Shown in pieces: positions 15,505 to 23,316 of a stretch of DNA of 35,033 bases (the first letter of the stretch is position 1; each line of letters starts with the position of its first letter). This DNA comes from Chitinophagales bacterium. GTDB taxonomy: Bacteria > Bacteroidota > Bacteroidia > Chitinophagales > Chitinophagaceae. The notes beneath the pieces are model-generated. The model made no database searches, had not been told where the DNA came from, and saw nothing but the letters and a program-made list of their open reading frames with translations. The stretch spans positions 1 to 35,033 of the forward strand of contig JAATFV010000153.1 of assembly GCA_015655015.1 (NCBI GenBank), read 5' to 3'. The position numbers and the translations under genes are program-made.

Positions 15505-16326
15505 CTATTCATGCAAGCTCATTACCGGAATGAGGCTGTGTTTTGCCAGCTTCCTGGACTGACTGACATGGAAATCGAAAAGACGATGCCTTTTAGGAAA
15601 GACCATGACGAGATCGGCATCATGATGGCCCAGATATTCCAAAATGCCTTCTTCCACTCCCGGCATGCAGATATAATGAATTTCCGGGTAGAGCTCCTTA
15701 AGCTGTTCCTTCCAGCCCCCGGATTTAATGTCCTTTTGTTCTTCCGTGAGCACCCGGTGCGTTTCCACAGTGACGATGTCAAAACGGGAACCGAAATGAG
15801 ACCGGATATCTTTGAGCAACGGGAGAGAGTGGTGTACGCCCGAGTCGATATCCTCCAGATCGCAGGCCAGGAGGACACGCCGGAAATGATGGAAAGAGGC
15901 GGTCTCAGGAACGACAAGAACGGGATAAGTCAGATTATGGAGCAGAGAGGCTACCGGGCTGCCGGCCAGGAATTTTTCCAACGTGGGCCCGGAAGCTCCC
16001 AGGACGATTGCATAAGGTTGCAATTGCTTACAAAGGTCTTTTACTTTGGAGGCAACATTTCCTGCTTCGAGAGAGGTTTCTATCCGGACCCTGTTCACAC
16101 AACGTTTGGCCAGGTCTGCCTTCAGCTGCTGCAGACTGGCATTTGCCGAGTCGACCATCTCCTGGTATACATATTCGGTCATCATCATATCTGCAGCTGC
16201 AAGGGGAACCTGTATGACGTGAATGAGATGAAGGTCCGATCGAAGGGCCAGCGCCAGGTCTGCTGCATAACGGGCGGCATTGGCGGAGCAGGAAGAAAAG
16301 TTGACGGGAACCACTATCGTTTTCAT
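15505..16326 (-). CDS. Tandem-domain universal stress protein
   Basis: A 273-residue protein with two Usp folds. The first begins MKTIVVPVNFSSCSANAARY and ends with YPVLVVPE near residue 140; the second runs to the C-terminus LIPVMSLHE. A near match to the ATP-binding loop (GASGPTLEKFLAGS) is in domain 1; the second domain lacks it. Usp proteins help survival under starvation and low oxygen, often under FNR-type control. I start it at ATG 16324-16326; an upstream ATG at 16396-16398 would add 24 residues without Usp similarity. It lies 117 bp after pntB and 34 bp before the SDR. Confidence 0.9.
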   Translation of the reverse strand: MKTIVVPVNFSSCSANAARYAADLALALRSDLHLIHVIQVPLAAADMMMTEYVYQEMVDSANASLQQLKADLAKRCVNRVRIETSLEAGNVASKVKDLCKQLQPYAIVLGASGPTLEKFLAGSPVASLLHNLTYPVLVVPETASFHHFRRVLLACDLEDIDSGVHHSLPLLKDIRSHFGSRFDIVTVETHRVLTEEQKDIKSGGWKEQLKELYPEIHYICMPGVEEGILEYLGHHDADLVMVFPKRHRLFDFHVSQSRKLAKHSLIPVMSLHE

Positions 16327-16443
16327 GATGGTTATATTTTTCCTTAAAGGTAATATCCCGGGGATGCAGCTCTTATGACGCTGATCTTTTCCTGACATGA
16401 GAATGGTCAGTCCGGCAAGCCGCGTTTTCTTACCGCATTCTGT

Positions 16444-17895
16444 TTAAAGTGCTTTGATCCCTGCGATCAGCTGTTGTAAAACATCTTTGGCGTCTCCAAA
16501 GAGCATAGAAGTATTGGGTTGAAAGAAAAGATCGTTATCGATGCCGGCATAACCTGGCCGCATACTACGTTTGTTTACGATCACCATTTTAGCTTTCCCG
16601 ACTTCAAGGATCGGCATGCCATAAATCGGACTGGCGGGATCCATTTCCGCCGCGGGATTGACTACGTCATTGGCCCCCAGCACCAGCACCACATCCGTCG
16701 TAGGGAATTCTGCATTTGCCGGATCCGTTTCCAGCAATTCGTCATAAGACACATTGGCTTCCGCCAGTAATACATTCATGTGCCCCGGCATGCGGCCGGC
16801 GACCGGGTGAATGGCATATTTCACCACGACACCCTTTTCGCTCAATAATTTTTCCAGCTCGTGACAGACGTGCTGCGCCTGTGCTACCGCCAATCCATAA
16901 CCTGGCACGATCATGACTTTATGCGCATAGCCCAACACCATAGCCGCATCATTTATCCCGACCTCCTTATAAGTGCCCTGTTTGCCCGGAATGCCCGCAG
17001 CGGAAGCCGCCTTGCTCCCGAATGAACCGATCAGCACATTTTTCAGGGAACGATTCATGGCTTTACACATCAGGGTCGTAAGAATGGCGCCGGCAGAGCC
17101 CACGAGAATACCACCTGTCAGCATCACCGGGTTATTGTACAGGAAACCGCCACAGGCCGTCGCCACGCCTGTAAAAGAATTTAACAGCGAGATGACCACC
17201 GGCATATCGGCTCCGCCGATGGGCAATACGAATAAGATCCCATAAGCCATCGACAAAATAAGGGTTCCATAAAAAAGAAGAGCAGGAGCGGTTACATTCC
17301 CCCTGACCAGGAAGACGCCCAGCAGCAGTATTGCGGCCAATACAACGAGGTTTGCCACATGCTGCCCCGGAAATGCATGGTCTTTGATCCCTCCGTTCAA
17401 TTTTCCGAAAGCGATCATGCTGCCGGCAAAGGAGACACTGCCGATGACCAATCCTGCCAATATGATGAGCACATGCAGGGAAGAATAGCTTCCCTGCGAG
17501 ACGGCGGCCGCAGATAGGGAAGCCACTGGCAATGACAAAGGATCCGGGTTGGACAGACGATTGAATTCGACGACAGATATGAGGGCCGCGCATAACCCTC
17601 CCATCCCGTTAAACAGGCTGACCAACTGCGGCATAGCCGTCATTTTCACTTTGCGGGCAGCGGATGTTCCTGCAATGGCGCCGATGGCCAATGCTCCGGC
17701 TATCCATCCGTAATTATGCAAATGCCTGCCTTCCGAACGGTACAGGAACAGCGTTCCTGCAATGGCAATTCCCATGCCTGCCGCCGATACTAAGTTCCCC
17801 CTGCGCGCCGTTTCGGGATGGGATAACATCTTTAGTCCTACGATAAATGTAACGGATCCGATAAGATAACAGATCGATAAGATAGCTGCTTCCAT
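16444..17895 (-). CDS. pntB: NAD(P) transhydrogenase subunit beta
   Basis: The subunit holds the NADP(H)-binding domain III and part of the proton channel of the membrane transhydrogenase, which moves hydride from NADH to NADP+ using the proton gradient. At 483 residues it has normal length. The first 300 residues contain about nine membrane segments. The C-terminal domain has VPGYGLAVAQAQH, GRMPGHMNVLLAEA, LGANDVVNPAAE and NKRSMRPGYAGIDN, all typical. The gene follows pntAB after 8 bp, so translation is probably coupled. Confidence 0.96.
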   Translation of the reverse strand: MEAAILSICYLIGSVTFIVGLKMLSHPETARRGNLVSAAGMGIAIAGTLFLYRSEGRHLHNYGWIAGALAIGAIAGTSAARKVKMTAMPQLVSLFNGMGGLCAALISVVEFNRLSNPDPLSLPVASLSAAAVSQGSYSSLHVLIILAGLVIGSVSFAGSMIAFGKLNGGIKDHAFPGQHVANLVVLAAILLLGVFLVRGNVTAPALLFYGTLILSMAYGILFVLPIGGADMPVVISLLNSFTGVATACGGFLYNNPVMLTGGILVGSAGAILTTLMCKAMNRSLKNVLIGSFGSKAASAAGIPGKQGTYKEVGINDAAMVLGYAHKVMIVPGYGLAVAQAQHVCHELEKLLSEKGVVVKYAIHPVAGRMPGHMNVLLAEANVSYDELLETDPANAEFPTTDVVLVLGANDVVNPAAEMDPASPIYGMPILEVGKAKMVIVNKRSMRPGYAGIDNDLFFQPNTSMLFGDAKDVLQQLIAGIKAL

Positions 17896-17903
17896 GTTAA
17901 TAG

Positions 17904-18236
17904 TCAGTTTACGTGTTTCGATTTAGTGTCCTTTCTGGATTTGAACATCTCCAGCATCCGGTCAGTCACTACAAAACCGCCTACGACGTTCAGCGTGCCT
18001 ACGATCACGGCAATAAAGCCCAGGATGAGCGCCAGGTAATTACCGGGATCTGCTTCTCCCATCACGATGATGGCGCCGATAATGATCACCCCGTGAATGG
18101 CGTTGGCGCCGCTCATCAAAGGCGTATGCAGCACGGATGGAACTCTGGAGATCACCTCTATCCCTAAAAAGATAGACAGTATCACTATATAGAACATCTC
18201 AAGGTTGTCCTGGATAAAACGAAGTAATGTTTCCAT
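17904..18236 (-). CDS. pntAB: NAD(P) transhydrogenase subunit alpha, membrane part
   Basis: A 110-residue membrane subunit with about three to four helices, corresponding to the C-terminal membrane part of the fused E. coli alpha subunit. The split layout is as in Rhodospirillum rubrum. It contains EVISRVPSVLHTPLMSGANA, a hallmark of the family, and ends in a charged tail. Gaps are 5 bp to pntAA and 8 bp to pntB. Confidence 0.95.
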   Translation of the reverse strand: METLLRFIQDNLEMFYIVILSIFLGIEVISRVPSVLHTPLMSGANAIHGVIIIGAIIVMGEADPGNYLALILGFIAVIVGTLNVVGGFVVTDRMLEMFKSRKDTKSKHVN

Positions 18237-18241
18237 GATCT

Positions 18242-19378
18242 TTATTTGTTAGTAGTGACGGATGAATCATTCAACACCTTTACCCGGTCATTCACGATGT
18301 TCCCATCATGAGTGATACAGGCGCCGGCGACGATATCATCTTTAAAATTGAGCTCAACTGTTCCGGCCTTGCCGGTCAGCAGCTGTAAAAAATTCAACAC
18401 GTTGTTACCATATAATTTACTTGCATCCGAGGGCAAAGCAGACGGCAGGTTGGAATCACCGATAATGGTAACATCGCCGACGAGGACCGTGGCATTTTCC
18501 CTGGTCTCCTCTGTATTTCCGCCCGTCGAAGCAGCCAGATCGATGATGACCGACCCGGCCCTCATTGTCGATATCATTTCCTTCGTTATCAGCACCGGTG
18601 CTTTTTTCCCGAATATCTGCGCCGTAGTGATGACGATGTCTGCTTTTTTGATGCTTTCTGCGATTTTTTCCTTTTGCCTGCGCTGGAAGTCCGCATTTTG
18701 CTCTACCGCATAACCACCGGCTTTGGATGCGTCTTCCGCGCCTTCCACTTCGATGAATTTTGCCCCCAGGCTCATTACTTCCTCTTTAACGGCAGGACGG
18801 GTATCGAATACTTCCACTACCGCTCCCAGGCGGCGTCCCGTAGCGATGGCCTGCAAGCCTGCCACGCCTGCTCCGAGCACCAGTATCCTGGCAGGCCGGA
18901 TGCTGCCGGCTGCCGTCATCAGCATCGGGAAATAACGCGGATACCGGGATGCGGCAAGTATTACTGCTTCATAACCGGCAATATTCGCCTGTGAGCTTAA
19001 TACATCCATGCTTTGGGCCCGCGTAGTCCGGGGCAGCATATCGAGGCTAAATACGGTAAGACCCTGCCTGGCCCAGTCCAGCATCAGCGTATAGTTATAC
19101 AAAGGCTGGTAAATACCGGCAAGCACTTTGTTTTTCAGCGTGGACGGAATATCGTTGTGATGGATACCCAGCACGATGTCCGCCGTTGCAAAGATCTCTT
19201 CCCGTGATTTGATCAGGGCCCCGCTCCGCGTATATTCTTCATCCCTGCAGAAGGCCTTTGCCCCGGCGTCCGGCTCTATCCAGACATTGATCTCTTTTTT
19301 TACCAGCACCGACGCTTGCTCGGCCAGCAAGCTAACTCTCGATTCAAAAGCGGGCTCCTTCAATATTCCGATGATCAT
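18242..19378 (-). CDS. pntAA: NAD(P) transhydrogenase subunit alpha, NAD-binding part
   Basis: The soluble domain I that binds NAD(H), 378 residues. The alanine-dehydrogenase-like fold starts MIIGILKEPAFESRV. The catalytic RQD loop is intact: R117, Q122 and D125 in PRTTRAQSMDVLSSQAN. The NAD loop LVLGAGVAGLQA is followed by the EVFDTRPAVKEEV strand. The start ATG is at 19376-19378. The gene lies 149 bp after the upstream usp gene, and that gap holds its own promoter-like box and a CRP/FNR-type palindrome. It is first in the pntAA-pntAB-pntB set. Confidence 0.96.
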   Translation of the reverse strand: MIIGILKEPAFESRVSLLAEQASVLVKKEINVWIEPDAGAKAFCRDEEYTRSGALIKSREEIFATADIVLGIHHNDIPSTLKNKVLAGIYQPLYNYTLMLDWARQGLTVFSLDMLPRTTRAQSMDVLSSQANIAGYEAVILAASRYPRYFPMLMTAAGSIRPARILVLGAGVAGLQAIATGRRLGAVVEVFDTRPAVKEEVMSLGAKFIEVEGAEDASKAGGYAVEQNADFQRRQKEKIAESIKKADIVITTAQIFGKKAPVLITKEMISTMRAGSVIIDLAASTGGNTEETRENATVLVGDVTIIGDSNLPSALPSDASKLYGNNVLNFLQLLTGKAGTVELNFKDDIVAGACITHDGNIVNDRVKVLNDSSVTTNK

Positions 19379-19433
19379 AATTAACAGATTAAGAGGAAAT
19401 GTTAAGGTTTAGCGATTTTCAATATCTACTTTA

Positions 19434-19441
19434 CAAAAGTA
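19434..19441 (-). promoter_or_regulatory. -7 box of the pnt promoter
   Basis: The minus strand reads TACTTTTG, an exact match to TAnnTTTG, 55 nt before the pntAA ATG. Its centre is 55 bp from the centre of the palindrome at 19486-19499, the same distance as seen upstream of the first usp gene. No clear -33 TTTG is present, as often in activator-dependent promoters. Confidence 0.55.
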
Positions 19442-19485
19442 TTCTTATCGGTTATGCCGCGGGGTAATGTAACTCATGCATCCCG

Positions 19486-19499
19486 ATGATTAAGATCAT
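19486..19499. promoter_or_regulatory. CRP/FNR-type palindrome upstream of pntAA
   Basis: ATGATTAAGATCAT is a perfect inverted repeat (ATGAT/ATCAT around 4 bp) that fits TGAT-N4-ATCA. By the usual 7-nt offset from the -7 box it would be centred near -65 relative to the start of transcription, close to class I activator positions. Confidence 0.55.
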
Positions 19500-19527
19500 T
19501 TTGGAAGACTATTCATGGAAGAATGTC

Positions 19528-20400
19528 CTAAAGACCTTTATGTTGGTTTAAATGTTCAGAAAAGGGAACGATCGCCATCTTATGTTTTATATCCGGCAGG
19601 ATCAGCAAAGGGACGAAACTCTCGAAGGTCATTGACTTCGTATGGCTCTTCACGAACCATCTTTCCAGGAGAGAATGCTTGTGAGGGATCATCACCAGCA
19701 TATTTACTTCACGGGTTGCAATAAAACCTTTCAGCCCATGTATTATATCTGTATCCACGGGGTATTCAAACACCGGGTCAAGCGTAGCGATCATTTTTTT
19801 AAGATGTGCCGGCATGTTGCTGACCTCCATGGACTTTGCGTGAATATCCATGACCCTGACGATATAGAATTTCGAACGAAACCTTTGCACGATAAGCCGT
19901 AGCGTATCCAATAAACGGATATCGGCATCAGGACTGAGATCGTCTGCCAGGGCAATCTTTAACGGATCTCTATAGGGCACATCTTCCGGGATGACCAGCA
20001 ATGGCGCTTTTATTTTACCAGTCAAAGAAGTTACCGTACTTCCAAAGAATTTGCGCATTCCTTTTCCGCTGATCTTCATACCCAGCAGGATAATATCCGC
20101 TTTCTTTTTTGAGGCGATATCAATTATTACCGAGGTAGCCGGCCCTTCCGCACAGATCGCCTCTACAGTTATATTCGTTCCTATGCTAAGGAAAAAAGCC
20201 TCATTATCCAATTGTTCCTGCATGGTACTGCGCAGCTCTCCGGAAGGGGCGACCACGTCGGCAACGGTGGGCAATGGGATCTGCTGGTAAGCGTTGACCA
20301 GAATAATTCCCGCATTGAACACTTTGGCCAATTCCAGCCCATATATCGCGGCATTGCGGGCAGCCGGGGAAAAATCGGTAGCGATCAATATATTCCTCAT
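19528..20400 (-). CDS. Tandem-domain universal stress protein
   Basis: A 290-residue protein with two Usp folds. It begins MRNILIATDFSPAARNAAIYG, a standard Usp start. Domain 1 ends near APLLVIPED (about 145) after a degenerate nucleotide loop GMKISGKGMRKFFGS, in which one conserved Gly is Ile. The second domain ends LILPDIKHK plus a short tail. It is distinct from the usp gene at 15505-16326. It is first in the cluster that continues to the transhydrogenase genes, and its promoter region carries a CRP/FNR-type palindrome. Confidence 0.9.
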   Translation of the reverse strand: MRNILIATDFSPAARNAAIYGLELAKVFNAGIILVNAYQQIPLPTVADVVAPSGELRSTMQEQLDNEAFFLSIGTNITVEAICAEGPATSVIIDIASKKKADIILLGMKISGKGMRKFFGSTVTSLTGKIKAPLLVIPEDVPYRDPLKIALADDLSPDADIRLLDTLRLIVQRFRSKFYIVRVMDIHAKSMEVSNMPAHLKKMIATLDPVFEYPVDTDIIHGLKGFIATREVNMLVMIPHKHSLLERWFVKSHTKSMTFESFVPLLILPDIKHKMAIVPFSEHLNQHKGL

Positions 20401-20415
20401 TGTCGGATCTTTTCA

Positions 20416-20423
20416 TAAATGTA
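20416..20423 (-). promoter_or_regulatory. Possible -7 box of the first usp gene
   Basis: The minus strand reads TACATTTA, one mismatch from TAnnTTTG, 15 nt before the ATG. Its centre is 55 bp from the centre of the palindrome at 20468-20481, matching the pntAA arrangement. Confidence 0.45.
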
Positions 20424-20467
20424 GGAGACCAGCCGGTCTGATTCCATGACAAGCAATACCCCCCGGC

Positions 20468-20481
20468 CTGATTATGATCAA
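20468..20481. promoter_or_regulatory. CRP/FNR-type palindrome upstream of the first usp gene
   Basis: CTGATTATGATCAA contains TGAT-TATG-ATCA, a perfect 4+4 inverted repeat with FNR spacing; the right half ATCAA is the FNR consensus half-site. It lies between divergent genes, 68 bp from the usp start and 117 bp from the propeller gene start, so it could act on both. Confidence 0.55.
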
Positions 20482-20598
20482 TTGCTTTTACATTATAGCC
20501 CATTCCGGGGAGATGAGAACATACATTTGATCTGAAAAATAGATACTGGATCGGGATAACCGGACATTTACGTAATTTCCGCCTTTATATAGAGGCAC

Positions 20599-21144
20599 AT
20601 GGAAAAAGTATTACAGATACTGATGGTCTTAGGTTTGTTAATGCTGGCCGTTACTTATTATATAAAGGCTGAAAAGGTAAGGTTCCGGCCTTATTATCCG
20701 ATCGGCCGGTTCAACGCTCCCCATGACCTGTTATGGCGCCTGCCCGGCATAGATCCGGACAATCAACTCCTGTTCCTGCCCGGAAAGGAAGGAATGGTAG
20801 AGGTGGTGGATTCCAATACAAGAGAATTGATCACCCATATCCCCGCCGGTGAGGATCCGGGCGCCCTGGTATTCGATCCCGAAACAAGGTACCTGTATTG
20901 CGCCAACGGCGAGGGGACGGTCTCCATTATGCGGCAGGTCAACAGGAATACCTATAAGACTTTACAAACGCTGGTGACAAGACAGGGATGCAACTCTCTG
21001 TCGCTCGACACGCGGTCGAAGAAGATCTATTTGCCGGTGGCCGGCATCTTGCCGGAAGAAGATCTCCCGGCATCCGGAGTTTCTACACTGCCGGTCCCGG
21101 ACAATGTCCGCCCTGTTGACTGCTGGGTCTATTCCAATCAGTGA
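20599..21144 (+). CDS. Short YncE/YVTN-type beta-propeller protein, probably reduced
   Basis: A 181-residue protein with an N-terminal membrane anchor (about 5-22). One blade-like segment (DNQLLFLPGKEGMVEVVDSN) and a second (DPETRYLYCANGEGTVSIM) follow, and then a segment LSLDTRSKKIYLPVAG that resembles the final blade of YncE-family proteins. Complete members have about seven blades and more than 300 residues, so roughly half appears missing. The open frame shows no internal frameshift, so this is an intact short gene or one shortened by in-frame deletion. The stop lies 32 bp from the convergent ATP-grasp-like gene. The function is unknown; it may bind a partner or form an oligomeric propeller. 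Confidence 0.7.
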   Translation: MEKVLQILMVLGLLMLAVTYYIKAEKVRFRPYYPIGRFNAPHDLLWRLPGIDPDNQLLFLPGKEGMVEVVDSNTRELITHIPAGEDPGALVFDPETRYLYCANGEGTVSIMRQVNRNTYKTLQTLVTRQGCNSLSLDTRSKKIYLPVAGILPEEDLPASGVSTLPVPDNVRPVDCWVYSNQ

Positions 21145-21176
21145 TCGCCGGTCAAAAGGCAGGGCTGACCCGGATC

Positions 21177-22388
21177 TCATCTTTCAAAATAACACACGCT
21201 GCCACCCACCCATTCTTTATCCTTATTATAGCGCACGCCGATCATCTTCCCCTTGCTGAGACGGGCGAGATTAATGGCCTGCCTGGGACGAACATCCCCA
21301 TCCTTCCATAAATACATGATCCGGAGCTCCACTTTGGCGGGAACATCCGGGGTGGGGATGAGGTCGGCATAGGTGACTTTACGTTGTAATATCCAGTTCT
21401 CCGGATCTTTTATATTCTCCAGGTCCGACGGATCGATATCTATTACTACTCCCCGCCCGGCAAAAGAGAAGAGGGGCTTCAGCACATAATTTTCCAGGTC
21501 GGCCGGAGGCTGCTTTATTTCATTCAGGAAGAAAGTAGGGGGTACCGCAGGATGATGAATAAAAGGCAGCATGAATTTGCTGATGCGGTAGAACCAGTTG
21601 GGGTGGGCTACCCATTCCACATCCAGCTCCTGCCGGATATCGACATGCGGGCCCAGGCTGCCTGCCGCTGCATTCAGCTCATCGAAAATGATCCGGTTGT
21701 AGATCCGCCGGATCTCTGTCTTCTTCCCCGTCAGGGCATGCAGGTAATAGAGCTTTTTGCCTTCCTGTATCAGTTCGGTGAGGCAGACCGTCCGGATACC
21801 CAGGTAATCTTCCGTACAGTAAAAATCGATCCGGGTCTTCTGTTCATGCGGTTTCAATTCCAGCAGGATCACCTGTTCGGGAGCCAGGCCGCCCAGGATC
21901 GTCTTACCCAGCTCTTCTACGTACGTCGAATGATCATATCCATTAAGATACTGGCTGTAATTATCCGGGATGGAGAAATGCCGGCGGAAAAGATCGGGAT
22001 AATAAGCCTGGAAACCATAGAGGCTGGCAAAACCCTGCATTTCGATCAGCTGCGGCTGCCACACGGCTTCTCCCGGATCAGCCGCATCGGTACATATCCC
22101 GAAGTCAAAGGCCAGGAAATGGCTGTGATCATTCTCTCCGGGGACACGGTCGCCGGCAGGGATGGCTCTTTCGGTCAGCGTTTTAAAATCCGGGTCGACA
22201 ATCAGATCGATAATGCTCTCGCAGGCGTCCGTAAGTTTTGCCGCAAAATCTTTTGGGATGAACACAGGCGTTTCTGCTACACGAAAGTCGATGGCGCCGG
22301 GGTAATGACTATGGAGGTCTTTTAAAAAATTTTCGTATCGTTGCAGGGAGAAGGCTGTATTGAAAGCTTTCCGTAAAGCAGGTACCAT
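21177..22388 (-). CDS. ATP-grasp-like ligase of unknown substrate
   Basis: A 403-residue protein with no close characterised relative that I know. The C-terminal third looks like the ATP-binding part of an ATP-grasp enzyme: YVLKPLFSFAGRGV (K304, Gly loop 311-313), WILQRKV (335 region), VELRIMYL (E354, R356) and INLARLS (N373, R376). The N-terminal part includes PQLIEMQGFASLYGFQAY (112-129), resembling the E-x-N segment of circularly permuted ATP-grasp ligases, though Asn is Gln. Such enzymes join a carboxylate to an amine. The gene begins 21 bp after the amidotransferase and is last in the LytTR operon. I infer ligase activity; it needs a fold search to confirm. Confidence 0.65.
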   Translation of the reverse strand: MVPALRKAFNTAFSLQRYENFLKDLHSHYPGAIDFRVAETPVFIPKDFAAKLTDACESIIDLIVDPDFKTLTERAIPAGDRVPGENDHSHFLAFDFGICTDAADPGEAVWQPQLIEMQGFASLYGFQAYYPDLFRRHFSIPDNYSQYLNGYDHSTYVEELGKTILGGLAPEQVILLELKPHEQKTRIDFYCTEDYLGIRTVCLTELIQEGKKLYYLHALTGKKTEIRRIYNRIIFDELNAAAGSLGPHVDIRQELDVEWVAHPNWFYRISKFMLPFIHHPAVPPTFFLNEIKQPPADLENYVLKPLFSFAGRGVVIDIDPSDLENIKDPENWILQRKVTYADLIPTPDVPAKVELRIMYLWKDGDVRPRQAINLARLSKGKMIGVRYNKDKEWVGGSVCYFER

Positions 22389-22409
22389 GTAAAGCTTGTT
22401 TTTGGAAAG

Positions 22410-23306
22410 TTACGGTTTTTTGGAAGACAGCTGACCGGAGGCAGGGACAGCAGCAGGGTAGCCTAACGCGTAGTCCAGGAAATTCGGAATGACATGGGAA
22501 TAGGTCCACAGGATCTTATCAGGATCATTGAGCTGTTCGATCATGCTCCGCCATTTTTCTTCCCCATGTTCAGTGATCACGGTCTTTTTCCGGTCTTCCC
22601 TTTGCAGGTACATGCTCATGCCGATGGCATCCGCTTCCGGATGGAACTGGGTGCCGATCATGGATTCATTAAGGCGGACAGCCATGATCGCCCTTTCCAG
22701 GGGAACATGCGGCCGTTCTTTTTCGATGGCCAGGACATGGGCGCCCATCTTTGCCATTTTGGGCAGATCGGGTTGGATCACCTGGTAACTGCGGCTATCC
22801 ACAGCAAAAAAAGGATCATTCATACCTGCAAATAGCGGCTCTTCTTTGCCTTCAGGCTGAAGGTGAATGGGAAATACGCCGAAGGCGGTCGATTTCCGGC
22901 TGGTGACATGAGCGATGGCATAATGCCGGCAGATCAGCTGAAAAGAATGGCAGATAAAGAACACCTGCTTTTTAACAGCGCCTCCGGGATTATTGGCCGC
23001 CGGACCGGAGAGCAGGGGCGCGGCATTAAACCTTTCTATCTCCTGAAGCCATTGCCAATAAACTCTTTCCCATTCGCTGCCCTCACTATCAAGGGGACTG
23101 CCCGGTCCGCCGCTGGAAATATAGATATCGTAAGAAAGATCCGGCACTTTTTTTTCGATCCTTACTTCAAACTCGTCGTAGGAGAGGTCCAGCCCATGCG
23201 CAGCCCCATATTCTTCCAGTAATTCGCGGATACAGCGCATGCCCTGATTAGGCTGGCCTTCATACAGATCCAGGATCGCTACCCTTATTTTCCGCCGACT
23301 ATCCAT
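22410..23306 (-). CDS. Class I glutamine amidotransferase
   Basis: A 298-residue stand-alone GATase1-fold protein. The triad can be read as C119 in FFICHSFQL, H222 and E224 in GTQFHPEAD. The nucleophile elbow has Ser121 and Phe122 where GxCxGxQ enzymes have Gly, so it is a divergent member. The N-terminal strand is IRVAILDLYEG and the oxyanion segment SSGGPGSP is at 64-71. Such domains release ammonia from glutamine or cleave gamma-glutamyl bonds. I start at ATG 23304-23306 (MDSRRKIRV); a longer reading upstream overlaps the preceding gene. It begins 10 bp after the LytTR gene and is followed by the ATP-grasp-like gene, suggesting a ligase with an ammonia or deglutamylation partner. Confidence 0.85.
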   Translation of the reverse strand: MDSRRKIRVAILDLYEGQPNQGMRCIRELLEEYGAAHGLDLSYDEFEVRIEKKVPDLSYDIYISSGGPGSPLDSEGSEWERVYWQWLQEIERFNAAPLLSGPAANNPGGAVKKQVFFICHSFQLICRHYAIAHVTSRKSTAFGVFPIHLQPEGKEEPLFAGMNDPFFAVDSRSYQVIQPDLPKMAKMGAHVLAIEKERPHVPLERAIMAVRLNESMIGTQFHPEADAIGMSMYLQREDRKKTVITEHGEEKWRSMIEQLNDPDKILWTYSHVIPNFLDYALGYPAAVPASGQLSSKKP

Positions 23307-23316
23307 CCAGGCAAAA

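Noticed and set aside
15511..16347. Long plus-strand open frame of 278 codons
   Set aside because: It is fully antisense to the universal stress protein gene, shows no family motifs, and has composition expected from the opposite strand.
20461..20511. CCCCGG and CCGGGG flanking the palindrome at 20468-20481
   Set aside because: The arms are only 6 bp and about 40 bp apart, so a hairpin is doubtful; the inner TGAT-N4-ATCA site explains the region better.
21552..22325. Plus-strand open frame of 257 codons
   Set aside because: Antisense to the ATP-grasp-like gene, which has motifs and operon context; the antisense frame has none.
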